The notes below the pieces were generated by a model, which did no database searches, was not told the origin of the DNA, and worked only from the letters and a program-made list of their open reading frames with translations. A stretch of DNA of 64,000 nt, from assembly GCA_023055505.1 (NCBI GenBank), contig JALIRH010000018.1:13555646-13619645 (forward strand). Reading direction: 5' to 3'. Of the stretch, positions 46,380-61,300 are shown piece by piece (position 1 is the stretch's first letter; each line of letters starts with the position of its first letter). This DNA is from Callipepla californica brunnescens (taxonomy: Eukaryota > Chordata > Aves > Galliformes > Odontophoridae). A program made the translations under genes and the position numbers.

Positions 46380-49300
46380 CTGAAAGAAAATTAAAACTCC
46401 CATTAGTTTTATACACAGTTAAGTTAACTTACTCATGTGTAATTCTGAGAATATTTCAACTTATGTTGCATATTTTATGGAAATATTTCACTTTTTTTAA
46501 ATTTTTTTCTTATCTGATAAGATTTCCTTAGAAAGACAAATATTGAAATGTCAAAACCTCTGTAATGGTGACACATGATTTTCAGTCTGGCTTGAGGGAG
46601 AAAGTGTGCTTTTCTCCAACACGTTGATCACAGATAGTTTAAAAGAATTAGAACAAAAGGTTTAACTTTATTTAGGTATGTACCTAGGTGAGTACACTTT
46701 GGCCTGAAGCTTAGCTAACTAATCAGGCCTTGAGTGGAGGTGTATGCATGTCCCACTGGCTAAATTCATCCTGCCCAGATGAAGAGAAGCAGCCGGACTG
46801 GGCTGTTTGTGGCTCCGCTTATGGGACCGATGGTGAGAGTATGATGCTGCTCTGTGTGACTGGCTATCTCAATCTCTGTGCAAGTTGGTGCACATGTATG
46901 CCTTGAATATGACCTAGGAATGGAAGCATTAACACCTGTGTCCATTAGAGTGGAACAATAGAAACCCCCAGGAGGTAGAGGAATATGGCATTTGACTTCC
47001 CTTAACAAATTCCCAGCTGATTTTCTTTTGTAGTTCCATGATATATGGCAAAGGAAAGAGTGATTATTTCTTTTAAGTTCCTTATCATTTAAATATTAAT
47101 TTTAAACCTGCAGTAGAGTCTTAGTTTGCATTTCATGCATTTAATATAAAATGGAAAGCAAGCCTACCTCTGGATTTACATCAGGCTGTCCACGAAATGG
47201 ATTTTTTGGCTTTGGGATTTGTGGAAATGTTGCTTTCCAATAACCAGTCCTGGAGTTCAAGAGGGACAGAGTAAAAAAGAAAAAATAATTAATCAGCATG
47301 TGTAAAAACCACTTCACCCTTGAACTGGCTCTTATCTTCCTCCTCCAGAGTAAAAGAAAAGAAAGTTGTCTATCATCACAGCACAGAATTAATGCATATG
47401 AGGAAAACACTGCAAATTTGGATGGTAATTTTTTTTTTTTGTTAGATTGAAAATACTTATTTTCTTCTTTGAAAGAAAAAGGAACTTACTATTGTCATCT
47501 TCTTTAAGTCACTGCAACCAGTGTAAAGCGAACATAAAAATTTAAAAAAGTAGGAAGAACAGTATTCTCTAAATTACTATATATTTCTACTATGCACTAC
47601 AAAGTGCAAGATAAGGTAGACTATCCTTTTTTCTTTCCTTTCCTCTTGCATAGTTTATTTCAGGAAGAAATTTGCTTAGCTTATGCATTCTCATTAATTC
47701 AGCTTGCTGGAACAATTCTAATAAATGTTACAAGATCAATGTAAGATCTATAAGTACAGTCAGCCTGTGTGTTTGCAGTAAGTACATTTCAAGAAATCAA
47801 ATCTTTTGACAGTCTACATGTTGGTAAGCATGGCTTTAAAAAAGCAGATATCAGATGAGGGTGAGGAAACTTGGGTTGTCTGATTTGCAGAGAAGGCTAA
47901 GAGGTGACCTCGCTGTTCCTTGCAGCACCCTGAGGAGGGGAAGGAAAGGGAGGTGCTGGGCTCCCAAGAACTGACTGTTACAGAACAGATCATCTTGAGT
48001 GAGATCACAGGACATATGCAGGACAACCAGGGGATCTGGCCCAGCCAGCATGGGTTCATAAAAGGCAGGTCTTACTTGACCAACCTGATCTCTATGCTTG
48101 AATGACCTGCCTGGTAGATGAGGGAAAGGTTAGACTTCAGCAAAGCCTTTGACACTGGCTTGGACAGGTACTCACTTCACTGGGTAAAACTGGCTGGAGG
48201 GCCTTATCACTTTTTAAAAAGACCTGAAAGGAGGTTGTGGTCAGGTGGGTTTCAGCCTCTTCTCCCATGTAACTAAAGATAGGGTGAGAGGGAATGTCCT
48301 CAAGTTGAGTGAGGGGAAGTTCAGGTTGGATATTAGGTTTTTTTTCCAAAAGAGTGGTAAGGTGCTGCAACTGGTTGCCCAGGGAGGTGGTTGAGTCACA
48401 GTCCTTGGAGATGTTCAAGAAATGTGTAGATGTAGTACTAAGTGACTTGGTTTAGTGAAGAAATATTGTTGGTACGTAGACAGTTGGACTAGATGATCTT
48501 AGAGATCTTTCCCAACCTTAATGATTCTATGATTCTATTATAAGTGATGGAACATAATTGCCTTTCTTGCCATGTTAACAGTAGAGGCTCTTGAAAAAAC
48601 ATGTGAGTCATCTAAAAAGAGATTTTAGTTATAACAATTATAGTGTCTGCTTTGAGAATACCTTATTGGTTTGGCTTCTATCGGGCTGTGAGTGAAAATG
48701 TGCTTCAGAGGCACCTCTGCATAATTCATTTGTTTAAGAACTGCAGATGCTTCACACATTCATACAGAATAAAATAAAAGTATGGATTATGTATACCTTC
48801 TGCAGAAGAAAATTGTAAAGATAGCTACTGAGAGTGTTGCAATTGCAAGTACAGGTAAAATCCATACTGAAGAAGAAAAAGTTTCTTCATTTCCTGGAAG
48901 AGAAACAGTCACAGATTATTACTGTTAACAAAAAGCAATATATGGACAGCTGTATCAAATACTCTGACTGATGAACATCAGTCTGAAAGGTTTCTCCTAA
49001 ACTAAAATGCAACTCTTTTATTTAGCATTTTATCTGTATCTTATTTCCAGGAGAGATTAACACCAAACCTGTTTGTTAGTCCTCAGCACTAAGCAGGAAT
49101 GATGCACTACAGTTTCAAATATACAACTTTTTTTTATCAATTTCCGATGTTAGAATGTTAAGAGATGAACAAATGCTCTCTCTCCTTCTCAGTAATGTGG
49201 AATGAAATAAAATGTTTACCTATACTTAATATTTTTCTTTGTCTGTAGGCGCACAGCCTTGTGTGAGATAGATAGGTCATAGCTGAAGGAAGGATAAGTC

Positions 49301-52300
49301 AAGGTAAAGAAGTTTTATTCTTACCAAACTCAACAGCTTCACTCCACTCCCCCCAGTCTTCCTTCACTAGACACCCATGGCCAGCTGCTCTAATTTTCAC
49401 TAGGTTCTTCTTTCTCATGTTGGGATTTTGAACTATGTGGCTTGTACTAATTTCCTAAGCAAACAGACAAAATCACAATTGGACTGAGTTTTTCATTGCT
49501 GAATGTCTAGATGTTGACAACATGCAAGCTGCATTTACCAGTGAGATTTTTCAAGGTATGAGAGAATTCCCTGTTAGATCAGATTATTGCCATGGAGCAA
49601 AAACCAAATATGCACTTGTTTTGTAAGCAGTAGTATGTATGTATTTATGTGTGCATCCTTTCAAATATTGCCTATCACTCCATAAATTTTGCTTTCTAAA
49701 ATTCCAACTTTTCAACTTTTACACGTTAATGTGTAATTTCTTATGAAATTGCATTATCAGTAAGTCTGATTTATTTACAATTTCCCTTGCAACGTTGACG
49801 GAAGCAGAAAAATATCTTGAATTGTCTTGTATTAACGCCTCTAAAATTCTACAATGCAAAGAATAAACCATCTGCATGTAGCTCAGGTTCTGGTCTTTGT
49901 AATAGGACTCCTTAGGTCAAACAGAAGTTCCAGTTCAACCTTGTAAAAAAAGAAGATGGCAGTACCTAGTTTTACTAGAACTTCTCAGAATATTCTCTCT
50001 CTTAGATACTTTCAGAATAGGGGTGAGATGTGCAGGCTGCACTGAGTAGAAGAAGGTGCAGCATACCTGCAGAACAGGCCCCAGTCCAAAGGGCATTTTT
50101 TGGTCTTTGTGTCTTCGTAAGTCCATTTAAATTCCTTGGAGGAGTTTTCTTGGTGCCTCCTTTCCCTTCTGTCACTAATGTGTATCTTCAAATTCTGACT
50201 CAAACGTTTGAGAGGAAGAAGGAACAGTGCAATATAAAATAGAAGGTTTTATAAAATAGTTACAGAACAGTAACTTCGAATGGACTATCACACATTTCTT
50301 TGAATGTGTGATAAGTGACATGAATATCATAATTATTTAGCAGTTAGATGCATTTAAGAAATTCATAAATATTGGAAAGCATTGAACTAATGCTAAATGC
50401 ATATACATGCAATTTAATTTTCACAATTGACTATGAAACTAACATACATTGCTGATAAATAGAAAAAGCAAACTTACTCTTATAGAACTTTGTTTGATCC
50501 ACTCTGCAGAGTTATCCTGTAAAACAAGAGAAAACTTCTATTTCTGTGATTGCTTTTTTTAAAGATACTAGTTTTAATCAACTATCTGTCACCTTTCTCT
50601 GCATTACTAGCTTATCTACTTGACAGTTTGTTTTAAAGGACTAGTATATTACCTAATACTTAATTTCTGACATGTGATTCAACTGCAATGACAAGTTTAT
50701 GTAGTAACTAATGGTTCTATTGTAAAGTATTTGTGTTCCTTACCACCGGAGCTGAGAAATAAATTTTATTTCAGATTGCTGATTGCACTGAAATGCAACA
50801 AAAATAAACCTGGTCTGAATTCAAACAGTAACTTTATCCTTACACACACCAGAAAAAAGCCTTTAGGATCACAGAATCATAGAATGTTTAGAATTGGACG
50901 TTACATTACGAACATCTAGTTCCAGCCCCCCTGATATAGGCAGGACACCTCACTAGACCAGGTTGCTCAAAGCCCTGTCCAGCCTGGACTTGAAAGCTTC
51001 CAGGGAAGGGGCATTTACAACCTCAATGGGCAACATGTTCCAGTGTCTCATCACTCACACATTATTCAAATAATTTCTTCCTAATACCTAGTCTAAATCT
51101 ATTCTCTTCCAGTTTAAAACTGCTTCCCCTCATCCTATCACTGCATGCCCATATCAAATGTTCCCCCCCTGCTTTTCTGTAGGCCCTTTTCAGGTACTGG
51201 AAGGCCACTATAATGTCTCCTCAGAGCCTTCTCTTCTCCAGGCTGAAAAGTCCCAGCTCTCTCAGCCTGCCCCCATAAGGTCATCAGCCCTCTGGTTAAC
51301 TTTGTGGCCTTCCTCTGGACCTGCTTCAACAGCTTGATGTCCTTCTTGTGTAGGGGGCCCCAGAACTGGATGTAGTACTCCAGCAGGGGTCTCATGAGAG
51401 CAGAGTAGAGACACAGAATCACCTCCCTTGAGCTGCTGGTCACACTTCTCTTGATGCAACCCAGGATATGGTTGGCCTTCTGGGGAGCAAGCACACACTG
51501 CTGTCTCAAGTTGAATCTTTCATCAACAGACACCCCCAAATCCTTCTTCTCAGGGTTTCTCTCAAGCCATTCTCGACTCAACCTGTATCTTTGTTTGGGA
51601 CTGCCCTGATTTGAGCACAGGACCTTGCATTTCAGCTTGTTGAACCTCATGAAATAAGTTTTTCTTTTAAAATCTATTGCTCACATCTTAAAAAAAACCC
51701 AAACGCTATGCTTAATTGTAAATGCTAAGCAAATGCCATTCCTTTTCCCTCAGATGAAATCATTCAGAACTGTCTTGGATTCACAAATATTTCAGTGTTA
51801 CCTCTATCTACATTTCTGATAGAAAAAAAGTCCCTCATCTCTTCTGCATAGGTATAATGACCACTGTGTAGCATAATGAAAACACACCACTAATGACTGG
51901 CAGTCTATATGAAAATCTCCACTAGCCTGTGGCTTTGGAGATTTTTGTTTATTTGCTTTTGTTTTTAATTTTTTTGAGTCTTGTTTTTCTCCATTGTAAA
52001 ATGAAGTTAATTCAAGTGTTTCTTCAGGAAATAATTGTATGCATGCTGTACACACATTCATGTGGCACCTGAGCATGTGGTGCAAAGCATGCTGTTGTAC
52101 AGAAGAGTAGGTCCTTGAATCCCTAAATCAGCTGGCTCGAGCAGAGGGGGAAAATGGAACCATACAATCTCCCTTTAGTGCTTATACTAATGTCATATAT
52201 GAGAAAGAAAGACAATCACAGAATTAAAGAACCATAGAGACTGAAAGGGACCTCTGGAGGCCATCCAGTCTAAGTCCCCTGCTAAGCAGGTTCCCTACAT

Positions 52301-55300
52301 CAGGTCACATAGGTGGGCATCCAGGTGGGTTTTGAATACCTCCAGAGGAGACTTCACAACACCTGTGGGCAGCCTGTTCATGGTCATTGTGTTATCCTTT
52401 TTGTTTTCTCTCAATGAAAGTAATTTCCAGTTGTAAAAATAAAGTTTAAAAGTTGACTGACACACAAATTATATGTTGGTTGCAGTATATTAGCAATGAA
52501 ATATTTCACTGTAAAACAATATAATTAAAATCTTGCTCTCAGTTTATACCTGACAATTGGAAAGCAATACACTTTGCAATGCAGTAATTACTGGAATTTG
52601 ATGAAATTAATGGAAACTGCTATTACTTTGGACAGCTATATATTTAATATTCTTTAAAACCTAATATTAATCACATTAAAAAAATAAAGAATTCTCTATT
52701 GCTTTACTGTGATTTCTATTCCTGACAAAGAGCATAAATATCTCAGTATAAAGGACAGAACTCATTATAAAGATTTCTTTTCTACAAAGGCAAGGGGATT
52801 TGAAGAAGCCATACAGTTTTGTAGCAGCTATCTGGGATCATCTGTGAATTAGCAAACTGCATCCAGACCAAGTTCTGAACAGTAACTCCAGAGAAGGGCA
52901 GCACCAGCCTCCCAGTGGCTGCCTGGCTGCAGTACAGGCAGGCTATTCCTCCCTAGTCACTATCAGCCACCTCTTTGTCACCTGCCTAAATTCTGCCACA
53001 GGTATAGTGCACCTACCCTCCTTCTAGTGTGACACTGCAGTCTCTCACTCTTTCCTCACTCCTTTTTTGCTCCCAAAGATTTGACAAATCTGTCTGCTTT
53101 CTCTCTCAATTATTTTCATAATATTATACATTGTCAGCTGCTAAATCAACATGTGTATTGCTTCTGTAGGCTATCAGGTAAGCTAGTTACATTCTGAATG
53201 TACAGAAATTTCAGGTTTTTCCATCATTTCAATTGCTTAAACAGATCACCAATTTTCACCCCAGATTTGCAGCCCACCTCTGCCTTATCACAGACATTCA
53301 GGCACCACTGGAAAAACAGCCTAGGCCTCAGCCAAAGAAAGTACTTTTTCTGAGTTTTGTCACAGCCAAAGCCATAATATGCTCAAGCTGTGATTAACCA
53401 TCTTTCTCCTCTTAGTCCCACGTACTCACAGACACCGAGTGTACCTTCAGCAATATGTTACTCAGGAGAAGAGGGATAAAAGTGGAAGAAACAAACAAAA
53501 AAATAGGATTGCTACCCTAGACTTAAAGAGATCAGGCTTCAATCTCTTCTGGGACCTTCTTCCAAGCTTAGGATCAGCATGTCCCTGTGAGTAAGAAATC
53601 AGGGAAAGGTCACAGGAGACCTGTGCGGATGAACAAGGAGATCATGCATAAACTCAAATGGAAGAGGAAGATCCATTAAATGTGGAAAAAGGATCTGTCT
53701 GCTTGTGAAGAATATAGGAATGTATTCAGGGCCTGCAGGGATGCAACAAGGAAGGCCAAAGCCAACCTGGAATTGGATCTGGCAAAGGAGATAAAGGATA
53801 ATAAGAAAGGTTTTTTAAAGTATGTCAGCAGTAAAAGACCAGGGAAAACGTGGGTCCCCTACTAAATAAGGGGAGTGTTCTGGTAACGGAGGATGCCGAG
53901 AAGGCAGAGATACTGGATGCCTTCTTTGCTTCTGTCTTCACTGTAGGAACTCCTCCTCAGGACTCTTGGACCCTGGAGGTAAGTGAGAGGGTCTGGGGAA
54001 TTGAAAGCTCCCCTTTGGCAAGGCAGGAGATGGTCTAAGAGTGTCTATGCAACATCAATGTATGTAAATACATGGGCCCCGATGGGGTGCATCCACGTGT
54101 GCTGAGAGAGCTGGCAGAGGTGATTGCCAAAGCACTCTCTATCATCTTTGAGAGGTCCTAGAGAATGGGAGAGGTGCCTGAAGACTGGAGGATAGCCAAT
54201 GTCACTCTGGTCTTCAAAATGGCAAGGAGGAGTATCTGGGGAACTACAGGCCAGTCAGCCTCACTTCCATCTCTGGAAAGGTGATAGAACAGCTTGTTCT
54301 GTATGCCATCTCCAGGCAATTGGAAGAGAAGAAGGATATCAGGAGTAATCAGCATTGGTTCACCAGGGGAAGGTTGTGTTCAACCAACCTGGTTGACTTC
54401 TATGATTGATTTCAACAAGGCATTTGACACTATTTCCCACAGCATCCTTATAACAAAGCTGAGGTAGTGTGGAGTAGATGAATGGACAGTGAGGTGGGTT
54501 GAGAACTGGCTGACTGGCAGAGCTCAGAGGGTTGTGATCAGTGTCACAGAGTCCAGTTGGAGGCCTGTACTTAGCTGTGCTCCTCAGGGGTCAGTGCTGA
54601 GTCCAGTCCTGTTCAACATCTTCATCAATGACCTTGATGAGGGGAAAGAGTCCATCCTCAGCATGTTTGCTGATGATACGAAGCTGGGAGGAATGGCTGA
54701 TGTACAAGAAGGCTTTGCTGCCATTCAGCGAGACCTGGGCAGGCTGGAGAGTTGGGCAGAAAAGAACCAGATGAGGTTTAACAAGAGCAAGTGTAGAGTC
54801 TTGCACCTGGGGAGAAATAACTGCATGCACCAGTGGGGGACTGGGGGATGACCTGCTGGAGAGGAGCTCAGAGAAGTGGAATCTGGGCATCCTGGTGGAT
54901 GAAAGGTTGGCCATGAGCCAGCAATGTTCCTTGGTGTCCAAGAAGGCCAGTTGCATCCTGGGGTATGAGTGTGGCCAGCAGGTCAAGGAAGGTGATCCTC
55001 TCCCTCAATTCTGCTCTGGTGAGGCTTCACCTGGAGTACTGTATCCAGTTTTGGGCTCCTCAGTACAAAAAAAGAGGGATCTCCTGGAAAGAGTCCAGTG
55101 GAGGGCCACAAAGATGATAAAGGGTGTGGAACACCTCTCTTATAAGGAAGCTCTGAGAGACCTGGGTCTGTTTAGCCTTGAAAAAAGAAGATTCAGTGTG
55201 CATCTGATCCACATTTATGAATATCTAAGGCGTGGGAGGCAAAAGACAAGGCCAGACTTCTCAGCAGTGTGTGGTGATAGGACAAGGGGAAATGGCCACA

Positions 55301-58300
55301 AACTGATGCATAGTTAGTTCCACACAAACGTGCACAAGAACTTCTTCATGGTACGGGTGACAGAGCGCTGGAACTGGTTACTTAGATAGATTGTGGAGTC
55401 TCCTTCGCTAGAGATGTTCAAGACCCACCTTGACACCTACCTGTGCAACCTGGTCTAGGGAGCCTGCTTTAGGCAGAGTTGTTGGAATAGATGTCCCTTC
55501 CAACCCCTACAGTTCTGTGATTCTGTGATTCTGTGAAAATGGAACAGTACAACCTCACGAGATGCAAGAAAAGCTCAACAACAATGAAAAATAATGCTAT
55601 GTATGAGGAAGTCTACACAATACAAGAGAGATTTTCTTTCTACCCATGCATACTAGAAAATGTAAAAGTGTGTATCAATGTTCAGTGTATGTCTTGAAAT
55701 TCCTCTTACCTTGGATGTTATTTTGACTTCATATTTAAAACATTTGTCTTTGTTAGAGTGACTTATTTGGGGTCGTTGCCATTGAATAGTGCAAGAATCT
55801 AGAGTTTTGTCACAATTGACAGTGACATTTGATGGAGGCATGAGTTTTTCTGAAATGATAAATTCAAGAATTCAAATAGTTGAAATCATTTAATAGTTTT
55901 TTATTAGATAAAAAAAAATTGTGGGTAACATTTCTGTGAAGAAATATACTTATTTACATTTACTTTTCTTGGGCAGTCTGTTAGAAGGCTAGAGTTCTCT
56001 ATATCCTGTCTCCAGGAAAAAAAACAGGGACAAAGCCAGGGAACATGATTTAGGGACAGCCATCTGATGTTACCCTAGTGTAAGAATTCTGAAGGTTATT
56101 TCATTCTTTAAACTTTCTCACTTGACTTCTATGATATGACTTTATGGCTCGCTTGGTGTCATGAGCCATGCAGCTAATTTCTTCTCCAGAAATACCCATG
56201 CAGGTTTAAGAATGGCACTTTAAAGAATTGACATCTCCCCTACTTTCACAAATGTGGGACGAAGTATGGATACTGTTGTATTTTGATCATACCCAAGGAC
56301 TTAACATCTATTGTAACAGCAAGAGACAAGCAGATTCTTATGACTAAAAGAGCATCAAAAAAACAATAGAGGGAATAGTTTCAGTTAGACTATCTTGCAT
56401 TAGTCTTACATATAGGACTATTCTGTTTGTGATGGGCCATTTGGTCACGAACAGTCTTACTTCAGATCTCTGAGCACAGCTTACCTCCTTTTCTTTATAG
56501 AATGAAGCTTTGCTTGTTTTTGGTGGCAATACCAAAGCAGTGGAACTTTGACAACTTTGACAAAACTTGGGGTCTTTTGTACATATAATATTTCTTTAGT
56601 TAAGCATATGTTTCCCATGTATGATATCCCCACTGGCAAAGAGGAGGAGTAATTGCTCAAATAGGCTTATCCCAAAAGATCTTTTTAGTTGAAATGTCTT
56701 CCGCCATCACTGAAAAGATAGCAGTGTGAAATACCACCTCCTAAATTCTATCAATGTATATATGATTAAAGTACATTGCTAAAAAAGCTGAAACAGGCCA
56801 CAGCTGTGGAGATTCCTTGCTTATTTTTTTCATGGCTCTCTCACTTGAGTAATTGATTTTCTTGTAAAAGTCACAGTCTCTCACTTTTGACTCTAGGAAT
56901 ATAGGTGGGACAGTGTACTTTTACAGATGATACAGAAAGTAACCTTGAATGGAAGAATTGTTAAGATACACCATGTACTTCTCCCAGGTTGATGTTAATG
57001 TATGATCCATGTCAAGTAATTGAGTTATTCCATGTAAGAAAGAATGGAAAAGCAGTGGCTACAAAGAAAACCTTGGTCCAAAGCAATAACGTTTTGAGAA
57101 GTTAAACAAGGAGAAAGTCTGAAGGTCACTGAAAGAATTACTAAATAAATAATAGTTATGATATGTATTTCTCAAAAGACTGGGGAGCTAGAAACTCCAG
57201 CCAGGAAAAATGATTCAGAACAATTAAAAAAGGAGGGCATAAGCTTCCCCTTTTGTCATCATGAGGACAATGAGTGAAAAGAGATTTCAGATCTTGCCTG
57301 TATGGATACATTATGTCCAACTAGGCTGGTAAATGAGTAAATGTATTCTGAACAAAAATGTAGAAAGTCCATAAAATAAATATTGTTACAGATTCTATGG
57401 GGAAGTAAACTGAAGTTAAATTCTGCAGCCAAATACTGATCTCAGAAATAAGATAATTTTTAACAGTTTGAAATATAATAGAAAATAGTGTGGAGCTTTT
57501 TAGAGAAAATATTTACAAAGTCAGTGATCACCATCTTTAGGGTAATAATCAGCTAAATGAATTGACAGACTGGGCAACACATTTCACCCTAGCTGCACAA
57601 GTGAAGATAGAGCTAGAGATTTCAATGAGAGTTTTGGAACTCTGGTGCTAATGTACAATGGATTTGACTGCTTCCATGGTATTTTTGGTAAATGACAACC
57701 AAGCCAGAAAATTTTCACTCTCAATGTAAGAATTGCTAGGATGGTCAGACTTTGCTTAAAAATTATTTCAGAACCTTACTACTTCCTCTTGTGGTCCATT
57801 TTTGCACTATATTTTTGCCAGCAGTCAGGATAACACCAAATCTTTTCAGAGAACAGGAAAGACTGTCACATTGAGAGGCAGTTCTGTCTGAGTGCAGGCT
57901 CTGTCCCAGGGATAAATGCTCTATTATCCTTATGCAATAATAGAAATGAAACAAAGATAAATTATTTACTTACCAATTGTATACAGTTCAATATACTTGT
58001 CGTAGAACTGGATCAGGGAGTTTTTGCTAGACCCATTCACCAAAAAGTAAGCTTTTTCTATCTTCACATTTTTGAATCTACATCCCATATGTCTGCCATT
58101 TTCATCTTTAATGTAAAGCTCACATTCCATTGCGTCATCACCTCTGTGTATAACATAACAGACAGGTAACAAGGAATTTTAGTTAAACATGGGCAGTGTG
58201 ATGTGTTAAGTGAGAATTCAAGGCTGAAGAAGTCCTACTCACTCTGAGTTCTGCCAGTAGAGAAAATATTGAGTATCTCTTGGAGCATCCCTGCCTGCCT

Positions 58301-61300
58301 GCCATGTGCAGTTCATGAAGGAAATGTTATAAATCACACAGGAGAAGTTCTCAATGGCTGACCCATCAGTGCCTGCAAACACAGCAATGTTCATTACGAG
58401 AAAAAAACGTGTGGAATGCTCCAAGCTCTTGGCACATGCTTAGATACAGCAGATCTGAAACTGCAGACAATTACTGTTTGAATAACTATGATAAACTTAA
58501 TTTTACATAGCTGCATTGAAAGATATTTGAACTGACAGATCTTATGAAAAATATGATGTAGCTACGTCCTCCAAATATATGATTAAAGTTGTATCTGACA
58601 GGATTAGGCCCCATGAAGATTATGCTGCCATAGTGTAGCCTGACACCGAAGGTGGCCACCCCTATGCCTTGAATTATTCTGATTTCTGAGATGAACATAG
58701 CTTCACCAGATCACAGACACTATAAATAACTCTTTAACTTCTAGCCCCAACAAATGCTGGGGAGAATAAACATGCCTTCTTAAAAGAAATAATGACTTAG
58801 CCCTCCTTTTATAAGGGAAAAGTAATTTCTGAGAGCTTGATGAAACAAGAAGTAGTGTCATCTTGTATATTCTAATTCCATGCTGCTTAAATGAGCAAAT
58901 CTTGTACCTCATTCTATTAACACTCTCATATCTCTTATCCCTCTCATATAAAAAAGGGTAAATTCTGTCAGACCTTTCATTATCATAGATTGTACACTGC
59001 AAAGTGTTAGTCTTGGAACCATGAGTTATGCTGTGACAAAATTCAAGGTGTCACATGCTTCTTGAGGAAGAATTTAAAAACTACAGTCGCAAACCTACTT
59101 CAACTTGATTTTGAATAATGTATCGATGACAAGAAAATGAAGTTAATAAAACATTCAGACAACAATTTGCAATTAAGAAAATGTCACCAAGCAAAACAGT
59201 AACTGAGGGCAAAAAATTTACTGAGTTTCCTACAAGTTGTAGGAAAATAATTTACTTGTCCAATAAATATTGTCACAAGGATGTGAACAAGAAGCTATCC
59301 ACTTACAGGAAATACAAGAACTAAGGAAGGAAGCATTTCATGTTTTTATTAATCTCCTGCCATTAGAAGTATGCTAATCCTTTCCCAAAGTCTAGTGTAT
59401 TACCTTGAGGAATATACTTGCATGTGACTGAGTATGTATTGTTGGTGCTCTCTGCTGTAACTGAAAAGCTTGCTCCATTGTGCAGAGGAAGTGCAAAATC
59501 TCTACCAAAGATGCAGTTTGTGTTCTTTACCTGAAAAATGACATTCAGATGGTTAATTTTTCACTTTTTCAACTACTGGTTTATGTAATACTCCCTGTAG
59601 AAAGCTTGTGCTTTCTTTTTAACAGTGAGTTCACTACTAGAGTGATGTAGGTACTGATAGCTCCCTGAGATAGAGAGCTTCCTTCATAGAAATTTTGGAT
59701 AATGAACCTTTACCAGCGCAAGGTGAAGACTCTGATGCTTCCCTTCAGGAAATCTTATGACAGAGTAGTGTAAAAAATAGGAACTCCTTCTCTCTTTCCA
59801 TCCATAGAATACAAAATCTTCTCAAAACAATGCACATGTTCTTTCAAAAAATCAACAGATTTCTTTAATGTACTTTATTCTCCATTCAAAGACAAAAGGA
59901 AAGGAAATAGCCCACAAATGACTGTTTAGGTAAGGAGATGGCTTGAGGTTAATCTCAAGTAAGTAACACTTATTAATGTTAGCAGCCAATTTGAACAAAT
60001 CATGTAAGTGCAGAATCTATTTAGTGGTAAAGGACACAGATGTGTACATCTAAGATAATGGCATACATTTTCTCCAGGCAGGACCTGTACCTCTCCATTG
60101 ACTCCTATCAGAGTTTTGAAGACTAAGGTTTCCACGCATAGACAGTTGAAATGAGGGTGACATGACTTTATTCTAATCCATGATTAGTGATTCAGATGCT
60201 AAAACTACATGGAGTATTAAAGGATTCCCAAGAAGTTAGACTTCTGAAAACTTTCCACAGAAACAGTAAATGTGGGATATATTTTGCTTATTGACACAAC
60301 AGCATAACATAGAATGCTTGATAATTATTTGTGCAAAAAAGGGTGTCAAAAGCAATATTATCTGTTACAGTTGCTGTTCCTGAGCTGTACTTCAGAGATA
60401 ACCTACTCAATCTGATGCACAAGAGGTATTGACCAAATAGACTGTGACATTACTGCAGTTTTGTTCTCTAGAGGAACAGAATTTGGTGAACACTGGAGTA
60501 ATATATGTATTCAGAAAAAAAAAATAATCCCAAGAGAACAACTTCATGACTTGCTTTGAAGAACCTGTATGTCTTTAAAAGAAAACCTATTCTGGTAATG
60601 TAGTAATTGCAAATCAGGGAAAGGTTTAGCTTGCCATCTTCTCGGCGTGAGAGCTGAAAACAGACTAAACCAAACACAGAAGTTACCTTTCCATGAAGTC
60701 ACAACGCTGCCCAAGTAATCCATTCTGCTCCTGTGAGCTATCAATGTTGGATCCGTATTAAAAAAGAAAAGAAAATCTTATTTCTCTCTCTCTCTCTCTT
60801 TTTTTTTTTTTTTTTTAGCTATGCATATGCGTTTCCTGTTCTCTTGGGCTAAGATGAGCATGGAACATAATGCTTCAGACTGAATGCCTTTGAAGAATAT
60901 CTAGCTACAGAGCTGCTGGCTGCTCAGGCCCATATTTTTTTTCAGCTCTTCTCACAGTTTATCTATTCAAGTGTGCTTGCTGTGTTTGAAATAAACACAG
61001 ATAACCTGCTTGGATCCCAGGAGCTATTCCAAACAACACTGTTCCTTTACAAGATTGTGTGTCATATGAATCCCAGTTCTGAGCTACACTACAGCTCCAG
61101 TGCCACTGAACACTTACTAAGGTCAGCCAGGGCACATGTATCTAACCCAGTTTTTCCTCTATACTTGAAAATTCTCATCTACACTGAATGAGATGCCTCT
61201 CACTGAAGTTCCTTTGAAACCAGGAAAAGAGGCAATCTTACACTTCAGTCTCATCAAGATCCTGATCCCATGATAGTCCTCTCAGGACCAGAGTTTCACA

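Noticed and set aside
50012..50203. Minus-strand open frame in CSF2RA-like intron 7 with a good donor (ctgcag then gtatgc)
   Set aside because: Considered as a cassette exon, but every acceptor upstream puts a stop in the required phase, and the paralog has nothing equivalent.
54489..54851. Reverse-transcriptase-like open frame of 120 residues
   Set aside because: Not a functional gene; part of a frameshifted 2-kb CR1 remnant.
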